This document shows, piece after piece, positions 49,701 through 57,591 of a DNA stretch of 64,000 bases (positions are counted from its first letter, which is position 1; each line of letters opens with the position of its first letter). The DNA comes from Ceratotherium simum simum (lineage: Eukaryota > Chordata > Mammalia > Perissodactyla > Rhinocerotidae). The stretch covers positions 8,356,338 to 8,420,337 of the forward strand of contig NW_004454224.1 of the NCBI RefSeq assembly GCF_000283155.1, written 5' to 3'. The translations under genes and the position numbers were made by a program. Under the pieces are notes generated by a model. The model had not been told where the DNA came from. It searched no databases and was given only the letters and a program-made list of their open reading frames with translations.

Positions 49701-52700
49701 GCCGATCCCGTCTCTCTCAGGCTGCGTTTTCAGAAGCAGAGCCCAGTCCTGAAACTGGGCTCCTCTCTGCTGTATTGCTGTGTGACCTTCAGGAATCACT
49801 TAACCTCTCTGAGCTTCTCCAGTAAAACAGAGCCGTTAAGACCCACCCAGCAGGGTTTATGTGAGGAATAAATGATATGGGAGCAAAAGCTGTAAAACCA
49901 GTTATGCCCATGAGAGGGTTGAGACCTCGTGCCCCCAGCTGGGTGGGTGCAGGGAGCATGAAGGGGAGGCCTCACTGCCCAGGCTCCTCACCTCAGGCCC
50001 AGAGAGAAGGTGGAGGAGGGGTTGGGTGACACAACCCCTCACGCCCTGCCAGCTGCTGGGAGAGGGACAGTGGCAGCTCCAGTGGGCACCAGGCCCAGCC
50101 CAAGCAGCCCAAATGTCAAGATGTCCCGGAAAAAGGAGGCAAAACTCATCTGCCCTCCCAGGCTCCTGACCTCCAGGCCTGTTCTAGTGTCCAACCTCAC
50201 CCCCCGTGAATCAGGACTGCCCCCCAACTCATCTGGGGACCACCACCTCCTGCCGCCAGGCACTACTCAGGGTTTTCACAAGTCACCTGGAATCCGTACA
50301 GCAGCCCCATTTTACAGACCAGGAAACGGCTCAGAGATGGGAAGTAACTGGCCCAAGCTCTCAGAGCTCCCCAAGAGGCACAGCCAGGATTCCACTGCAG
50401 GTCTCCCAGTGGAAGCCAAAGGCCAACTTCTTTCCACTACACCAAGTAACTCACACGAAGATGCTGACGGCAACCAAGTGATTCACACGAAGATGCTGAC
50501 GGCCACCAAGTAATTCACACGAAGATGCTGACGGGGACCAAGTAGCGACCAAGTAATTCACACGAAGATGCTGACGGGGACCAAGTAACTCACACGAAGA
50601 TGCTGACTGCGACCAAGTAATTCACACGAAGATGCTGACCGCGATAACCATCCCCGTGGCGTTGCCTCTCCATCACCTTACTCTAGGCCTGAAATGCCCT
50701 TGGCTGTTCACTGGCACACTCCTACTCACCCCTCAAGACAGGCTCAAAGTCCCCGCCTCCTCAGTGCCTCCCCTGCTGCCCTGCAGAGTGTCACAGCTGC
50801 CCCCACGGCCACAGCCCTGTTTATCAGATGACTATAATTGTTGAGCGGAGCCCGTGGGAAGGAGTGATCCGTTTCCACGCCCAGCCCGCCAGCTAGACTA
50901 AGCAGCCAGCCTGGCACACACAATGTTCTCAGTAGGGGTTCGTGGCCTAGAGGGACACATCGCTTCCTCCTCAAGCCCCTCCCAGCCTGCGGCCCCTCCA
51001 GAGTGGGGAAGACCCCCCTGCAGGGCCCAAAGCCCCATTGCTGTTTGAGAAGGATCCTCTTCCCCAGCTCCCCTATGCAACTTAATGAGCTCCACAGACA
51101 TCTGCCAGAACATCAGGCAAACTGAGAGGGTCACAAAGAAGCCCATAAGTTTAGAGTCAGAAATCAGAGCAGGCCCACCCATTTCCTCACATTCTGGAGC
51201 CTCGGTTTCACTTTGGATTTTCACTTCTCCAGTGGCAAGTTTTTAACAAGCCACAGATTTAAGGGTGCACTGTGGCTGGAGGAGGGAAGGCAAAGGCTCC
51301 CGGCCCACTCGTTCCAAGCAAATCTGGAACACGGAGAGCAGAGAAACGGTCAGTGCTGGCACTGACCAGGAGGCCTCCCAGGGAGGTCCAGGGAACAGCT
51401 TTAACCAGGAACACTGGTCAAGCCCTAAGAGCCAGGCAGTGGCACACCCAGTACCGGGAGGTGGAAGCCATATTCCCTGGGTGCAGACAAATAGACATGG
51501 GTTGTCCGCAGAGAATTTTAAAACAATACGACACAACAGAAGTCAGTCTGCTGTGTATTACCACCATCTGCCAACAATTTTAAATAATAGTGATAAAATA
51601 CTACTCCCCCTAAAGCTATTGTATTGTTTTAAGTTCTCCTTGTGGCAATTACTGCAGAGATTTAATAATATATATGTGAGCCTCAAATTAGCACATTTTT
51701 ATTTCTTATTCTTTAAAAAACTTTGTCTTCTCCATGGCAGTTCAATCAGAGAACACCCAGTCATGCAGTCAGCCGCTGACACACAGGCTCAGCTACACAT
51801 GTCTGTTCCCACAGCGAGTTCCGAATGGCTCAGAATGGTTTGAACTTTCTGCACAGTTTGTGTCACCAACCCCTGTGGTTCTACATTTTCCTGTGTTTAA
51901 ACAGAAGACAAAGAGCCTGCTCTCTCTAAACCATTCGTAGACCACCTGCTTCTGGGTTGGAATTTCGTAGATAGCAGAGCAGCTCCCTTGCTGCGATCTA
52001 TTGCAAGTCAGCCTCAACACAAGGGTTTTTAATTTAAAAATTTTAAAAAGAGGGAAAAAAGAGTCTGCTCTCCCAGTGCCAGAAGAAACTAAAAAGAAGT
52101 GTTTGAAAGCCTGAATCATTTTCACCAAGAGCCAGACTCTCATTCTAAAGCAATGGTTTAAATAAATGTCAATGTTTACCATTGTTCAGCTGTTTTCTCT
52201 GACTTTTGCAGAAGAAGAAAATCTCGGGAGAATTTTGCCAAAGATAAAAATTTATGATGAATTTTCTGGTGAAGATGTTTTAGTGAAAATGTTTCAAATA
52301 TGGAGATATTTAGAAGCCACTAGAATTGATTTAGAAAAAAAAAAAGACAGGCATTATTGCAATGTCTGGAATTTATTATGAAATGGGATTTTTACGAATC
52401 TCTGACAAACTTATCCTAATGTTTAAGGCTTTTCCTATTTGGATATCTGTTGGTTCATATGAAGAGAAGCTTTTGAAATTAAAATTAATAAAAAGGGTTC
52501 TTCAATCAACTGTTGAGCAAAGATGAATTGACAAATCTAGCTTCACTGAATATTGAACATGAACATGCAAAGAAGATCAGTTTTGACAAAGTCATGGTCA
52601 ACTTTTCAGAAGTTAAAGTTCCAAAACAGAAACTGTAATGTTATTATCATTCATTACTGTGATCACCCTATATGTAAGAATAAGTTGTTTTCAAAAATAC

Positions 52701-53739
52701 GTGAATGCAATTAAAAACCATTAATCCATTACTTTTTTCTATTTTTCTCTCTAACTTTATTGATTTTTCATTTTTTATTTTTTCACTGACATGACTTCAT
52801 ATACAAAGTTCAATAAAAGAAAATTTTCACTAGGTTTCTTTTCTGGACATTATTACTATTTATTTCATGATTATGACTGGAAATAATGTCAGATGAAAGA
52901 GAGAGAGATTTAAAAACGACAGCTCCAGGCATCAAATAAACCAGGTACACTCTGATGCCAGGTGCGGTGTGAAGCTCTTTACCAGGACTGAAATAATAAT
53001 AATAATAGTGAATTACAGTTGAGCACTCAATAAGTGTGTGAAGCACTGTTCTGAGCACTTCGTAAGTATTCAGTCATATAATCTTCACTCCCCGGAACAG
53101 AGGGGTTTTGAAACTTGATCCAAGAGACGCAGCTAAGTGCTCAGCGGGAACACAATCCCCGGGGGTCTACCTCACAAGCCGGGCTCTGAACCTCTCTGCC
53201 GCCTGCCAAGGCCCTTTATGATTTCCGAACCACATCACAGGTTAGAAAACGAAAACGTGAGAGCTTGGAAATTGCTGGCAGGGCTGGTCATGAGGTGCGG
53301 TCAGCTCAGACCAGAAAAGGCCCCTGCGGTCAGACCCAGGCGAGGCCTGGGGTAGCAGCTCCTGCCCCACTCAGCCCCAGCGGCCAGTCCAGGCGTTCTG
53401 GCCGGACTCAGGACGGCAGCACAGGGCCTTTGTGGAGCAAGTCGTCCCTTCTGCCTCCCTCTCCATGTAGGTCCCGCAGGGCCTGCCTTCCCGGAGGCCG
53501 GTTTCAGCAAGGCGGCCTCCACACCTGCCCTCGCAAGTTCAGGCACCGAGACGACTCCAACAGGTGCCCGCTGACCCACACCCACTCCTGCTGCCCAGCG
53601 GCTGCGGAGGTGTGGCCCCACCTCCTCAAGCATCGTCTCCCTGAAGTGACAACTCAGGCCCGGGACAGCGAGTCCCCACTAAAACACGACCCCCAGCCCC
53701 AGCCCACGCCCGCCCCACACTTACGATGGGCGCGCGCAT
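25781..53739 (-). CDS. PLAAT3: PLAAT3 (PLA2G16, AdPLA) phospholipase/acyltransferase, complete
   Basis: Seen: four coding exons (53725-53739, 38486-38588, 33253-33521, 25781-25882) join in frame into 162 residues, the length of the human protein, with GT-AG introns of phases 0, 1 and 0. Motifs: MRAPI start, [12 protein letters not shown], His23 in RHW, His35 in VIHL, nucleophile Cys113 in NCEHF, hydrophobic helix at about 133-154, basic tail SRNKRQKQ. Known: PLAAT3 is a membrane-anchored phospholipase A1/A2 of adipocytes that limits lipolysis, is a host factor for picornavirus genome delivery, and drives organelle breakdown in the lens. Its C-terminal helix is needed for membrane action. No stop or frameshift is seen. 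The introns, about 15.1, 5.0 and 7.4 kb, are full of old repeats. Confidence 0.95.
26361..26573 (-). mobile_element. ERE SINE
   Basis: Poly-T tail left, GGGGCCGGCCC head right. TACATACTC at 26352-26360 is repeated at 26574-26582. In PLAAT3 intron 3. Confidence 0.93.
26585..27425. other. PLAAT3 intron 3, unassigned
   Basis: No gene feature seen. 26780-27420 has the look of an old LINE-associated repeat, but I cannot name it. Confidence 0.35.
27430..28190 (+). mobile_element. L1 ORF2 3' part
   Basis: Clear L1 text: TGGGACTACATCACACTAAA, AATCAAAACTTCAATGAGAT, CACTGCTGGTGGGAATGCAA, ACAATGGAATACTACTCT. It breaks off at 28190, directly against an LTR fragment, before the L1 3' UTR. The frames carry stops and the element is dead. 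Confidence 0.9.
28194..28370 (+). mobile_element. LTR fragment, same family as 1-389
   Basis: TTTAGAACAGCCCCTCCCTA, TTTGCCTATGGTTTGCCATA and the end TTAAGTTGACA match bases 205-389. The CCAAT array is missing. The left edge joins L1 directly. Confidence 0.7.
28375..29880. other. PLAAT3 intron 3, no feature recognised
   Basis: AT-rich, no repeat I can name and no exon-like motif. Confidence 0.4.
29885..30105 (+). mobile_element. MER5A-like hAT DNA transposon fragment
   Basis: TAGTTCTCAACTGGGGACAG at the start, GACATTTTTGGTT and GCATCTAGATGCTGCTAAAC inside, and GCTGAAGTTGAGACACCCT at the end follow the MER5A pattern. Confidence 0.75.
30110..32080. other. PLAAT3 intron 3; old LINE-like tract at about 30950-31450
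   Basis: 30950-31450 (CTAGAATTCTATACTTAGCC, GACATTTTCAGGCAGGCAAG) reads as an ancient L1/HAL1-type repeat. The rest is not recognised. Confidence 0.4.
32085..32345 (+). repeat. MIR-family SINE
   Basis: AGTTTATTAAGTGTGTTTTC, AATTCACACAGTAACC, and CAGAGCTCAGATCCAGCCCA with a GGATCCCATGCCCTTGACCA end suit MIR/MIR3. Confidence 0.55.
32735..32960 (+). repeat. MIR SINE, counterpart of the one at 2100
   Basis: CCTGGGCTTCAAATCCTGCC and GAGCCTCAGTTTCCCCATCT. Same offset from PLAAT3 exon 3 as the 2100-2290 MIR from PLAAT2 exon 3. Confidence 0.8.
33253..33521 (-). CDS. PLAAT3: PLAAT3 coding exon 3
   Basis: 269 nt, acceptor ATCCACAG, donor CAG|GTGCGT. It encodes the rest of Ser40 and residues 41-129, from [12 protein letters not shown] to RYGVPRSDQ, including [10 protein letters not shown] and [12 protein letters not shown] with nucleophile Cys113. 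Confidence 0.96.
33740..34535. other. PLAAT3 intron 2, unassigned
   Basis: No exon or named repeat recognised in this stretch just upstream of exon 3. Confidence 0.4.
34553..34756 (+). mobile_element. ERE SINE with 18-bp target duplication
   Basis: Head GGCCGGCCCCGTGGCTTAGC, tail AATAAATAAATAAAATT plus poly-A. AAAATCAGAGGAATTCAG is present on both sides (34536-34553 and 34757-34774), an exact copy, so this is a fairly young insertion. Confidence 0.95.
35340..35640 (+). repeat. MIR SINE
   Basis: GTTTGAGTCCCACCTCCACC, GAACTTGGGCAAGTTGCTTA and CTCTGAGCCCCCATTCCTGG are MIR landmarks. Confidence 0.75.
35860..37200 (-). mobile_element. L2 LINE with decayed reverse transcriptase
   Basis: Minus-strand translation between 36718 and 37200 has a GFSAAFDT motif, corresponding to the L2 DLSAAFDTVDH reverse-transcriptase motif, and [11 protein letters not shown], resembling the later NRHLKLNMSKTE. 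The left part (AAGTGCCAGGCCTTGTCCAA) fits the L2 3' end. Multiple frame breaks. Confidence 0.65.
37605..38065 (+). mobile_element. L1 3' end (old subfamily)
   Basis: ATAGCAGCTGTGTTCATAGC, CAATGAAAAGATAAGAAC, TTCCTCTCACATGAAGTTCT and GTGGTTGCCTCCAGGGAGGG are L1 3' landmarks. Confidence 0.7.
38486..38588 (-). CDS. PLAAT3: PLAAT3 coding exon 2
   Basis: 103 nt, acceptor GGTTTTGCAG, donor CCAA|GTAAGG. It encodes residues 6-39 plus the first base of Ser40: [19 protein letters not shown] and on to HLAPP, carrying catalytic His23 and His35. Confidence 0.95.
38791..38832 (+). repeat. (TG)n microsatellite
   Basis: About 14 TG units followed by imperfect GAGTGTGAGTGTATGAG, 200 bp upstream of PLAAT3 exon 2 in transcript sense. 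Likely polymorphic. Confidence 0.9.
38860..39985 (-). mobile_element. ERV LTR, same family as 14376-15582, split by an ERE
   Basis: TTCTGACACCAGATGTGTGA, GTTAAGGGCTCAGTCCCACA, GCTCACAGAACTCAGGAAAA and CCAGTTCATTATAAAGGATA match the other copy. An ERE occupies 39388-39694. Confidence 0.65.
39388..39694 (-). mobile_element. ERE SINE
   Basis: Full length, diverged head CAGGCCGGCCCC. Flanks TACATAGGCGTGATT and TACGTAGCCATGATT form a decayed target duplication inside the LTR. Confidence 0.9.
39990..41085. other. PLAAT3 intron 1, mostly unassigned, with a 16-G run
   Basis: Bases 40371-40386 are an unbroken run of G. The remainder is not recognised; no exon seen. Confidence 0.45.
41090..41430 (+). 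mobile_element. L1 3' end fragment
   Basis: GCATGATGCTAAGTAAAAGA, GAGTCCATTTATATGTACTT and GTGATCAGTGATTGCCAGGG are L1 3' landmarks. Confidence 0.65.
42130..42442 (+). mobile_element. hAT-type non-autonomous DNA transposon
   Basis: ATAAAGTTTTATGGGCACAC, CGTATTGTCCGTGGCTGCTT and an end AGCTTGCAGACTCCTG match the elements at 1398 and 12497. The left end is degraded. Confidence 0.65.
42879..43481 (+). mobile_element. Solo ERV LTR with 4-bp target duplication
   Basis: 603 bp from TGATACCGG to GGTAACA, flanked by CAGC at 42875-42878 and 43482-43485. TATATAA near 43310 and AATAAA at 43393-43398 mark promoter and poly-A site. The U3 part has three or four imperfect 30-odd-bp units containing CCCCCACCTGGAGA (43180-43305). 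It sits inside an older LINE-type sequence that resumes after it. Solo LTR in PLAAT3 intron 1, opposite strand to the gene. Confidence 0.82.
43752..43795 (+). repeat. (TG)n microsatellite
   Basis: About 22 uninterrupted TG units directly at the tail of an ERE, consistent with growth from the SINE's simple tail. Confidence 0.95.
43796..43973 (-). mobile_element. ERE SINE, second subfamily
   Basis: Head GGGCCGGCCCC at right, ATTGGCCATGAGCTAACATC at left. It differs from most other copies in the middle (CCACAGCATGGCTTCGTAGG), like those at 56107, 58287 and 63687. AAAATT flanks both sides. Confidence 0.88.
43985..45048. other. PLAAT3 intron 1, unassigned
   Basis: 44330-44830 looks like an old repeat related in part to 24900-25330 (GGGCCAATCAAATCCTCTCT). 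No exon recognised. Confidence 0.35.
45062..45410 (+). mobile_element. ERE SINE containing the assembly gap
   Basis: Head GGGCCAGCCCCGTGGCTTAG, poly-A end at 45410. GAAGAAAATGAC at 45049-45060 and 45411-45422 is the target duplication. The 100 Ns fall in the tail half of the element. Confidence 0.93.
45263..45362. other. Assembly gap, 100 N
   Basis: Exactly 100 Ns, the usual placeholder for a gap of unknown size. Comparison with the ERE at 46645 suggests about 80 bp are really missing. Confidence 0.98.
45480..46430 (+). mobile_element. Old LINE-type repeat
   Basis: GCTGATGGGAATATAAATCA, TTTTTTGAAGGGCAATTTGG and TTCATTCCTTTTGACTCAAT are typical of very old L1/HAL1 3' parts. No intact frame. 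Confidence 0.55.
46645..46948 (+). mobile_element. ERE SINE with 14-bp target duplication
   Basis: Head GGGCCGACCCCGTGGCTTAG, tail GGCTGATCTTCCTCACC plus poly-A. AAATTTAAGTGATC at 46631-46644 and 46949-46962. Confidence 0.95.
47240..48110 (-). mobile_element. L2 LINE fragment, related to 35860-37200
   Basis: CAGGCAGAGGGAACAGCCTG, GGAGTCAAAGATGACCCCAA and CACCAGGTGGCCAAATGGAG follow the L2 coding strand in antisense; the minus-strand reading around 47850-47920 resembles the L2 motif LGVILDSSLSLTPH. Confidence 0.6.
48889..48953 (+). repeat. Perfect tandem duplication, about 31 bp twice
   Basis: The stretch beginning GAGACCAAAAGAATGTTTTT and ending TAACTCA occurs twice in a row without a mismatch. 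It is either very recent or an assembly artefact. Confidence 0.9.
49110..49420 (+). repeat. MIR SINE
   Basis: CTTGGGTTCAAATCTGGGCT, CTCAGTTTCCTGAGCTGTAA and AAATGGGGGTGATTATGGCA. Confidence 0.85.
49735..49895 (+). repeat. MIR SINE
   Basis: GCTGTGTGACCTTCAGGAAT, CACTTAACCTCTCTGAGCTT and GTTTATGTGAGGAATAAATG. Confidence 0.8.
50449..50645 (+). repeat. Minisatellite, about six 31-bp units
   Basis: Core TTCACACGAAGATGCTGACG preceded by CCAAGTA. Six copies with a few substitutions and one extra GACCAAGTAGC in the fourth spacer. Likely variable in length between individuals. Lies in PLAAT3 intron 1. Confidence 0.92.
50650..52160. other. PLAAT3 intron 1, no feature recognised
   Basis: Unique-looking sequence; frames up to 192 codons have no family motif and I do not treat them as genes. 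Confidence 0.4.
52166..52638 (+). pseudogene. Decayed hAT transposase C-terminal (dimerisation) domain
   Basis: Reading three frames in turn gives a recognisable order: [20 protein letters not shown] (52428-52490), then LQSTVEQ, a frameshift, then [20 protein letters not shown] and a VNFSEVK end before TAA at 52636. This matches the hATC pattern of ZMYM/TTF-type zinc-finger proteins and their parent hAT transposases (SFSKLKLIK, LRSTMSQERL, LAILSIEHE, DFAEKKARK). It carries several stops and at least one frameshift, so it is dead. It could be a transposon remnant or a retrocopy of a domesticated gene. Confidence 0.65.
52960..53185. repeat. MIR/L2-like SINE fragment
   Basis: TTGAGCACTCAATAAGTGTG, GAAGCACTGTTCTGAGCACT and TCATATAATCTTCACTCCCC suit an old MIR3/L2-type repeat. 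Confidence 0.5.
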
Positions 53740-54450
53740 CTTCTTTCGTGACGTGGACCCTCAGTTTCAGGCTGGAGTTCGCTTTCTCAGCAGTGTAAGT
53801 GCCTGAGGCAGGGAGAGCAGGAGATTCTCTACGTCGTAAACAGGAAACAGCGTCCCCGAGACCCCAGGGGACGGGGGTTTCTGGTGGGGAGACCGTGCGC
53901 TGTGCGTCTCCCACCGGATTCAGGCACAACCGCCTACTCCCTCGGAGTTCCCCGCCCGCCGCCTCCCTGCCCTGCACTTGGCCCAGAACGGACGCATCCC
54001 CTGAAGGGGGCAGGGAGGGTCACCCGATACTGAGAGGCTTGGCGGCCCAGCTGCAGGGAGCGCGATCGGTGTCGCCTGCCCAGGGCGCCGCGCCCCAAAA
54101 AGTCGGCCAGGGCGCCGCGCCCGGCCCTCCCTCCCCGGTCCGCGGTGCCAGGAGGCGGCAGCTGCTTGCAGGCTGCTCCCCAACTTGTTTACTCCCGCCT
54201 CACCCAACTTCTCCCTCTCCCACACAGCCCTTGGGACCCGGAGAGCCGCCCCAAGCATCCCACCCTTTCTTAAGTCCCAGGAAGAACATGTCCACCCACC
54301 TCTCGGACTTGGAGGCAGCGCGGCCGCCACTGCAAAGAGAACGAGTTTAATGGCCGCAGAGGCCAGACCGGCGTGAGGTCACCCCGCCCCTCCCTGTGTG
54401 ACTGGCTAATGAGAACGACGCAGAGCTTCCTGCCCCTGGCACAGGGACAG
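53300..54450 (-). promoter_or_regulatory. CpG-rich promoter region of PLAAT3
   Basis: This stretch is clearly richer in G+C and CpG than anything around it, with many CGCG, GCGC and GGCCGC strings (for example 54050-54140 and 54310-54330) and an Sp1-like CCCCGCCCC near 54382. It contains the PLAAT3 start codon. No TATA box is seen. A possible untranslated first exon ends at a minus-strand GAGAG|GTGGGT near 54300, but this is a guess. Confidence 0.65.
53725..53739 (-). CDS. PLAAT3: PLAAT3 coding exon 1
   Basis: ATG CGC GCG CCC ATC (MRAPI) followed by donor GTAAGT, phase 0. The transcribed exon extends further 5'. A good acceptor-like stretch (CTCTCCCTGCCTCAG) ends near 53807, so this may be a second exon with an untranslated first exon further up in the CpG-rich block. 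Confidence 0.9.
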
Positions 54451-54459
54451 CGGGCTCCG

Positions 54460-56085
54460 GCCTCTGGGCTGGACAAGCCAGGATGCCTCCCTCTCACCCA
54501 GACCGCCTCTCCCCACGTCCTCCTCTGCCCCCCTCTCCCCGACACACTGGATCCAGCTCCAGGGCCACCTCCTCACCTCTTCTACACGCACTCTGCGGGC
54601 CCCCCAATATTTAAGAACGTGTAGTACTATACTGTTCTGTGTACACACATCACACTGGAGTGCAATCAATTTACTTACCTCCTCCACTCGAGTGGGCTTA
54701 TAGTTCAAAACTATAATAAATTTTAAAGCCATTTGAAGGCAAGGGTCTAGCAGAGAGTATTTTTACCTATTGGGTCTTAAGCCATCAGATATCCTTCAAA
54801 CCTCGCATACAGTAGGCATTCCATGAATGAAGGAATGAGCAAACACAGGGCCTTCCTCTGCACTGGCTGTGGCTCCACAAGAGGAGAACCAGCTCCGGTT
54901 CATCTCTATATTCCCGCCACTCCCAGCCAGCACTGAGCCTTGGGATCAGGATGCTTGGGCCAAATCCTGGCCCTGTCACTTGCCAGCTATGGGGTCCAGG
55001 GCATCCTTCCCTCTCTGAGCCTCAGTCTGTTCATCCGTAAAATGGAGTGATGATGATCTTGTACAATGTATAAGATAATATATAAAAATACATTCCTCAA
55101 AGGGAGAGCAACAAATGAAACGATGCTTATAAAAATGCTGAGCTTGATGTCGGCACATGGTAAATCCTCAGGACACATTGGCTATTATTTACACGAGGAA
55201 AGGTACACGATCGTCAACATCACACATTATTCACCAGCTTCCCGACAAGGAGAGTCAGAGGCAATTTAGATAAATACCAGAACGCTCTGTGCATTACCAC
55301 TCACCCAAGAAATTGTCATATGTATTGAGCAAGCAACTCTCTGTAAAGTGGTCCAAATCCAGGATGGAGAGGTTGGGTTTTGAGGAAACCAGACTGACTT
55401 CTGCTTCTCCTTACTCTCTGCTTCCAGAATGGCCCAGATGTCACTTACTTTACTTGTTTTTCCTATTGCTGTGCCAGGAAAAACAAAAAACATCCTGAGG
55501 GGCGGGGATATCAAGAAAGAGATTTTTACCTTTCACACAGCTCTCAAAAGAGGAGCTCTGTACGAAAGGCCCCAGGACTGAGAAGCTGCCAGCAGATGAT
55601 GCCGGCACCATCGTCAGCAAGATCATCCCTAAGCCCCATTCCAAGTCCATCACACGGGACAGGGGGACAGCCCTGCCAGGATCAAACCAATACCTGCCTC
55701 CAAAGCCTCTGGTCTTTTCTGCAATCACAGTCACGGAGCCCCGTTCTTCTTCTTCTTGTGATAGGGGAGAAACATTTATTTTTAATTATTTTAAGTCTTC
55801 CATTCTCTGCCTTCTGAGGAGGATGAATTCTCCTCCAGGAGAATCCACTCTTTTGCTGTCTCTGAGGAAGGGGTAACTGAGAAGGTGCGAGGAAATGGCA
55901 CAAGGCTAAACGCTGTGAAGTGGGAGACCCTGTGGGGGTTCTGAGCGGGTGGGGTGGGAGGAGAAGGCCAGGGCAGGAGGAGAGGGGAGAGGGGAGGAGA
56001 GAGAGGACAGGCAAACCGCATTTAAGGAGCAGAATTCGTAGCAGCATTCCGTGATAACATGAGGGTTTCTGTTGCTTAACAGCAA
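54460..56085. other. Upstream flank of PLAAT3; MIR at about 54950-55180
   Basis: The MIR shows GGCCAAATCCTGGCCCTGTC and GAGCCTCAGTCTGTTCATCC. The rest is unassigned; 55920-56010 is purine-rich. No coding exon recognised. Confidence 0.5.
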
Positions 56086-56106
56086 CTCTAAAAACAGGAG
56101 GAGTAG

Positions 56107-56638
56107 GGGCCAGCCTGGTGGTGTAGTGGTTAAGTTCACATGCTCCACTTCAGTGGCCACTGGTTCACAGGTTCGGGTCCTGGGCATGGACCTATGCACT
56201 GCTTATCAAACCATGCTGTGGCAGGCATCCCACATATATTTATTTTTCATTTATTTTTTTAATTTATTTATTTTTTGTGAGGACGATTAGCCCTGAGCTA
56301 ACATCCAATGCCAACCTCCTCTTTTTGCTGAGGAAGATTGGCCCTGGGCTAACATCTGTGCCCATCTTCCTCTATTTTATATGGGACGCTGCCACAGCAT
56401 GGCTTGACGAGCGGTGCATTGGTGCGTGCCCAGGATTTGAACCTGCAAATCCCAGGCCACCGAAGCAGAGCACGTGCACTTAACCGCTTCAACACTGGGC
56501 CGGCCCAGGCATCCCACGTATAAAGTAGAGGAAGATGGGCACAGATGTTGGCCCAGGGCCAATCTTCCTCAGCAAGAAGAGGAGGGTTGGCATCAGATGT
56601 TAGCTCAGGGCTAATCTTTCTCACCAAAAAAAAAAAAA
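56107..56638 (+). mobile_element. ERE SINE, split by another ERE in the opposite direction
   Basis: Left half 56107-56237 (GGGCCAGCCTGGTGGTGTAG), right half 56522-56638 (GCACAGATGTTGGCCCAGGG to poly-A). The halves join at the AGGCATCCCACATAT duplication. Confidence 0.9.
56238..56506 (-). mobile_element. ERE SINE nested in an ERE
   Basis: Poly-T tail left, CTGGGCCGGCCC head right. AGGCATCCCACATAT at 56223-56237 and AGGCATCCCACGTAT at 56507-56521. Confidence 0.93.
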
Positions 56639-57074
56639 GCAAAAGACAGGAGTAGTCCTCAGGAGAAAGGTCCTGAGGCTCCATTAGCCAAGTGAATACA
56701 GGCCTTTTACATGTGTCCCAGCTACTCTGGTGAGGCTTTGTAATTGCGCCAATTTTGACAGTTTGCTCTGACCAGAAAAATCAGGCTTTTATGAAAGAAA
56801 AGGAAGGTGAAGTACAACTTCTTCCTGAATCCCCTATCTCTGAAACTCCTCAAGTCCTACAGAAGCTGAGAACAAATCCCTGTTGCGAGGCCCTGAAAAG
56901 TTCCTGATACTGGCCCTGATATGGGTCCACTACATTAAACCCAGCATATATGGGATTAAAATCAAAAGCACTCACTCCCTTTGCTTGCTTCTCTAAGTTA
57001 TAGTCCTATGTAAATATTGGTTTTTTTAAACCTTTCTATCCCTGAACTTCCCAAGGCAAATAGAAGTTATAGAT

Positions 57075-57571
57075 TGTTAGAGCCCAGGTGGCCTCATGCT
57101 AACATCTTGGCTAGTTACGGGTCCTTTGAAGTTTTATTACAGGGAAACTGATATCCAGAGAATATCAGGAAGCTGAAGCTTCCCAGACCCCAACTCCTCA
57201 GCTTACTGGTGCCAGAATCCACCCTCCACCACAGAGGCAGGCAACCAAAGACACCCACCTGTGATTCTCTTATCTCACCACCCCCTCCCTGCAAGCAGCC
57301 TCATAAGGCCAAACACAGGCTGGTGGGAAAGGCGCCAACCAGCAAGGCCACAGGCTCCCCCTCCCTACAAGCAGCCACATTCCTCACAACCTTTGAAACC
57401 CCTTTCCTCCCATCTTTCAGGGAGATGAGATAAATTTGAGAGCTGACTCTCATCTCCTGGCTGATGTCACCTGAAATAAAAACCCTTTGCTTGCCATAAG
57501 CCTGGTGTTCCAATTTTTATTTGGCCCCTCTTGTGTGGCAGGTAAAGAACCTGTGTTTGTGTCCAGTAACA
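57075..57571 (+). repeat. 5' LTR of the plus-strand ERV
   Basis: 497 bp, TGTTAGAGCC to CCAGTAACA, AATAAA at 57475-57480. It contains repeated CCCCTCCCTGCAAGCAGCC and CCCCTCCCTACAAGCAGCC. Unrelated by eye to the LTRs of the 15.7-23.5 kb ERV. Confidence 0.75.
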
Positions 57572-57573
57572 AT

Positions 57574-57591
57574 TTGGCAAGCCAGCCAGGG
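57574..57591 (+). other. ERV primer-binding site, tRNA-Arg-like
   Basis: TTGGCAAGCCAGCCAGGG, directly after the LTR, resembles the TGGCGAGCCAGCCAGG type complementary to a tRNA-Arg 3' end. Confidence 0.5.

Noticed and set aside
50449..50645. CRISPR-like or coding repeat ([11 protein letters not shown])
   Set aside because: Units are about 31 bp, head to tail, with no unique spacers; a minisatellite explains it, and the frame is in an intron.
51265..51843. 192-codon plus-strand open frame
   Set aside because: No recognisable domain, splice context or conserved motif; length is possible by chance in 64 kb.
53265..54350. Long open frames on both strands at 53.3-54.4 kb
   Set aside because: High G+C in a CpG-rich promoter region lowers stop frequency. 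Only the five-residue PLAAT3 start exon is supported.
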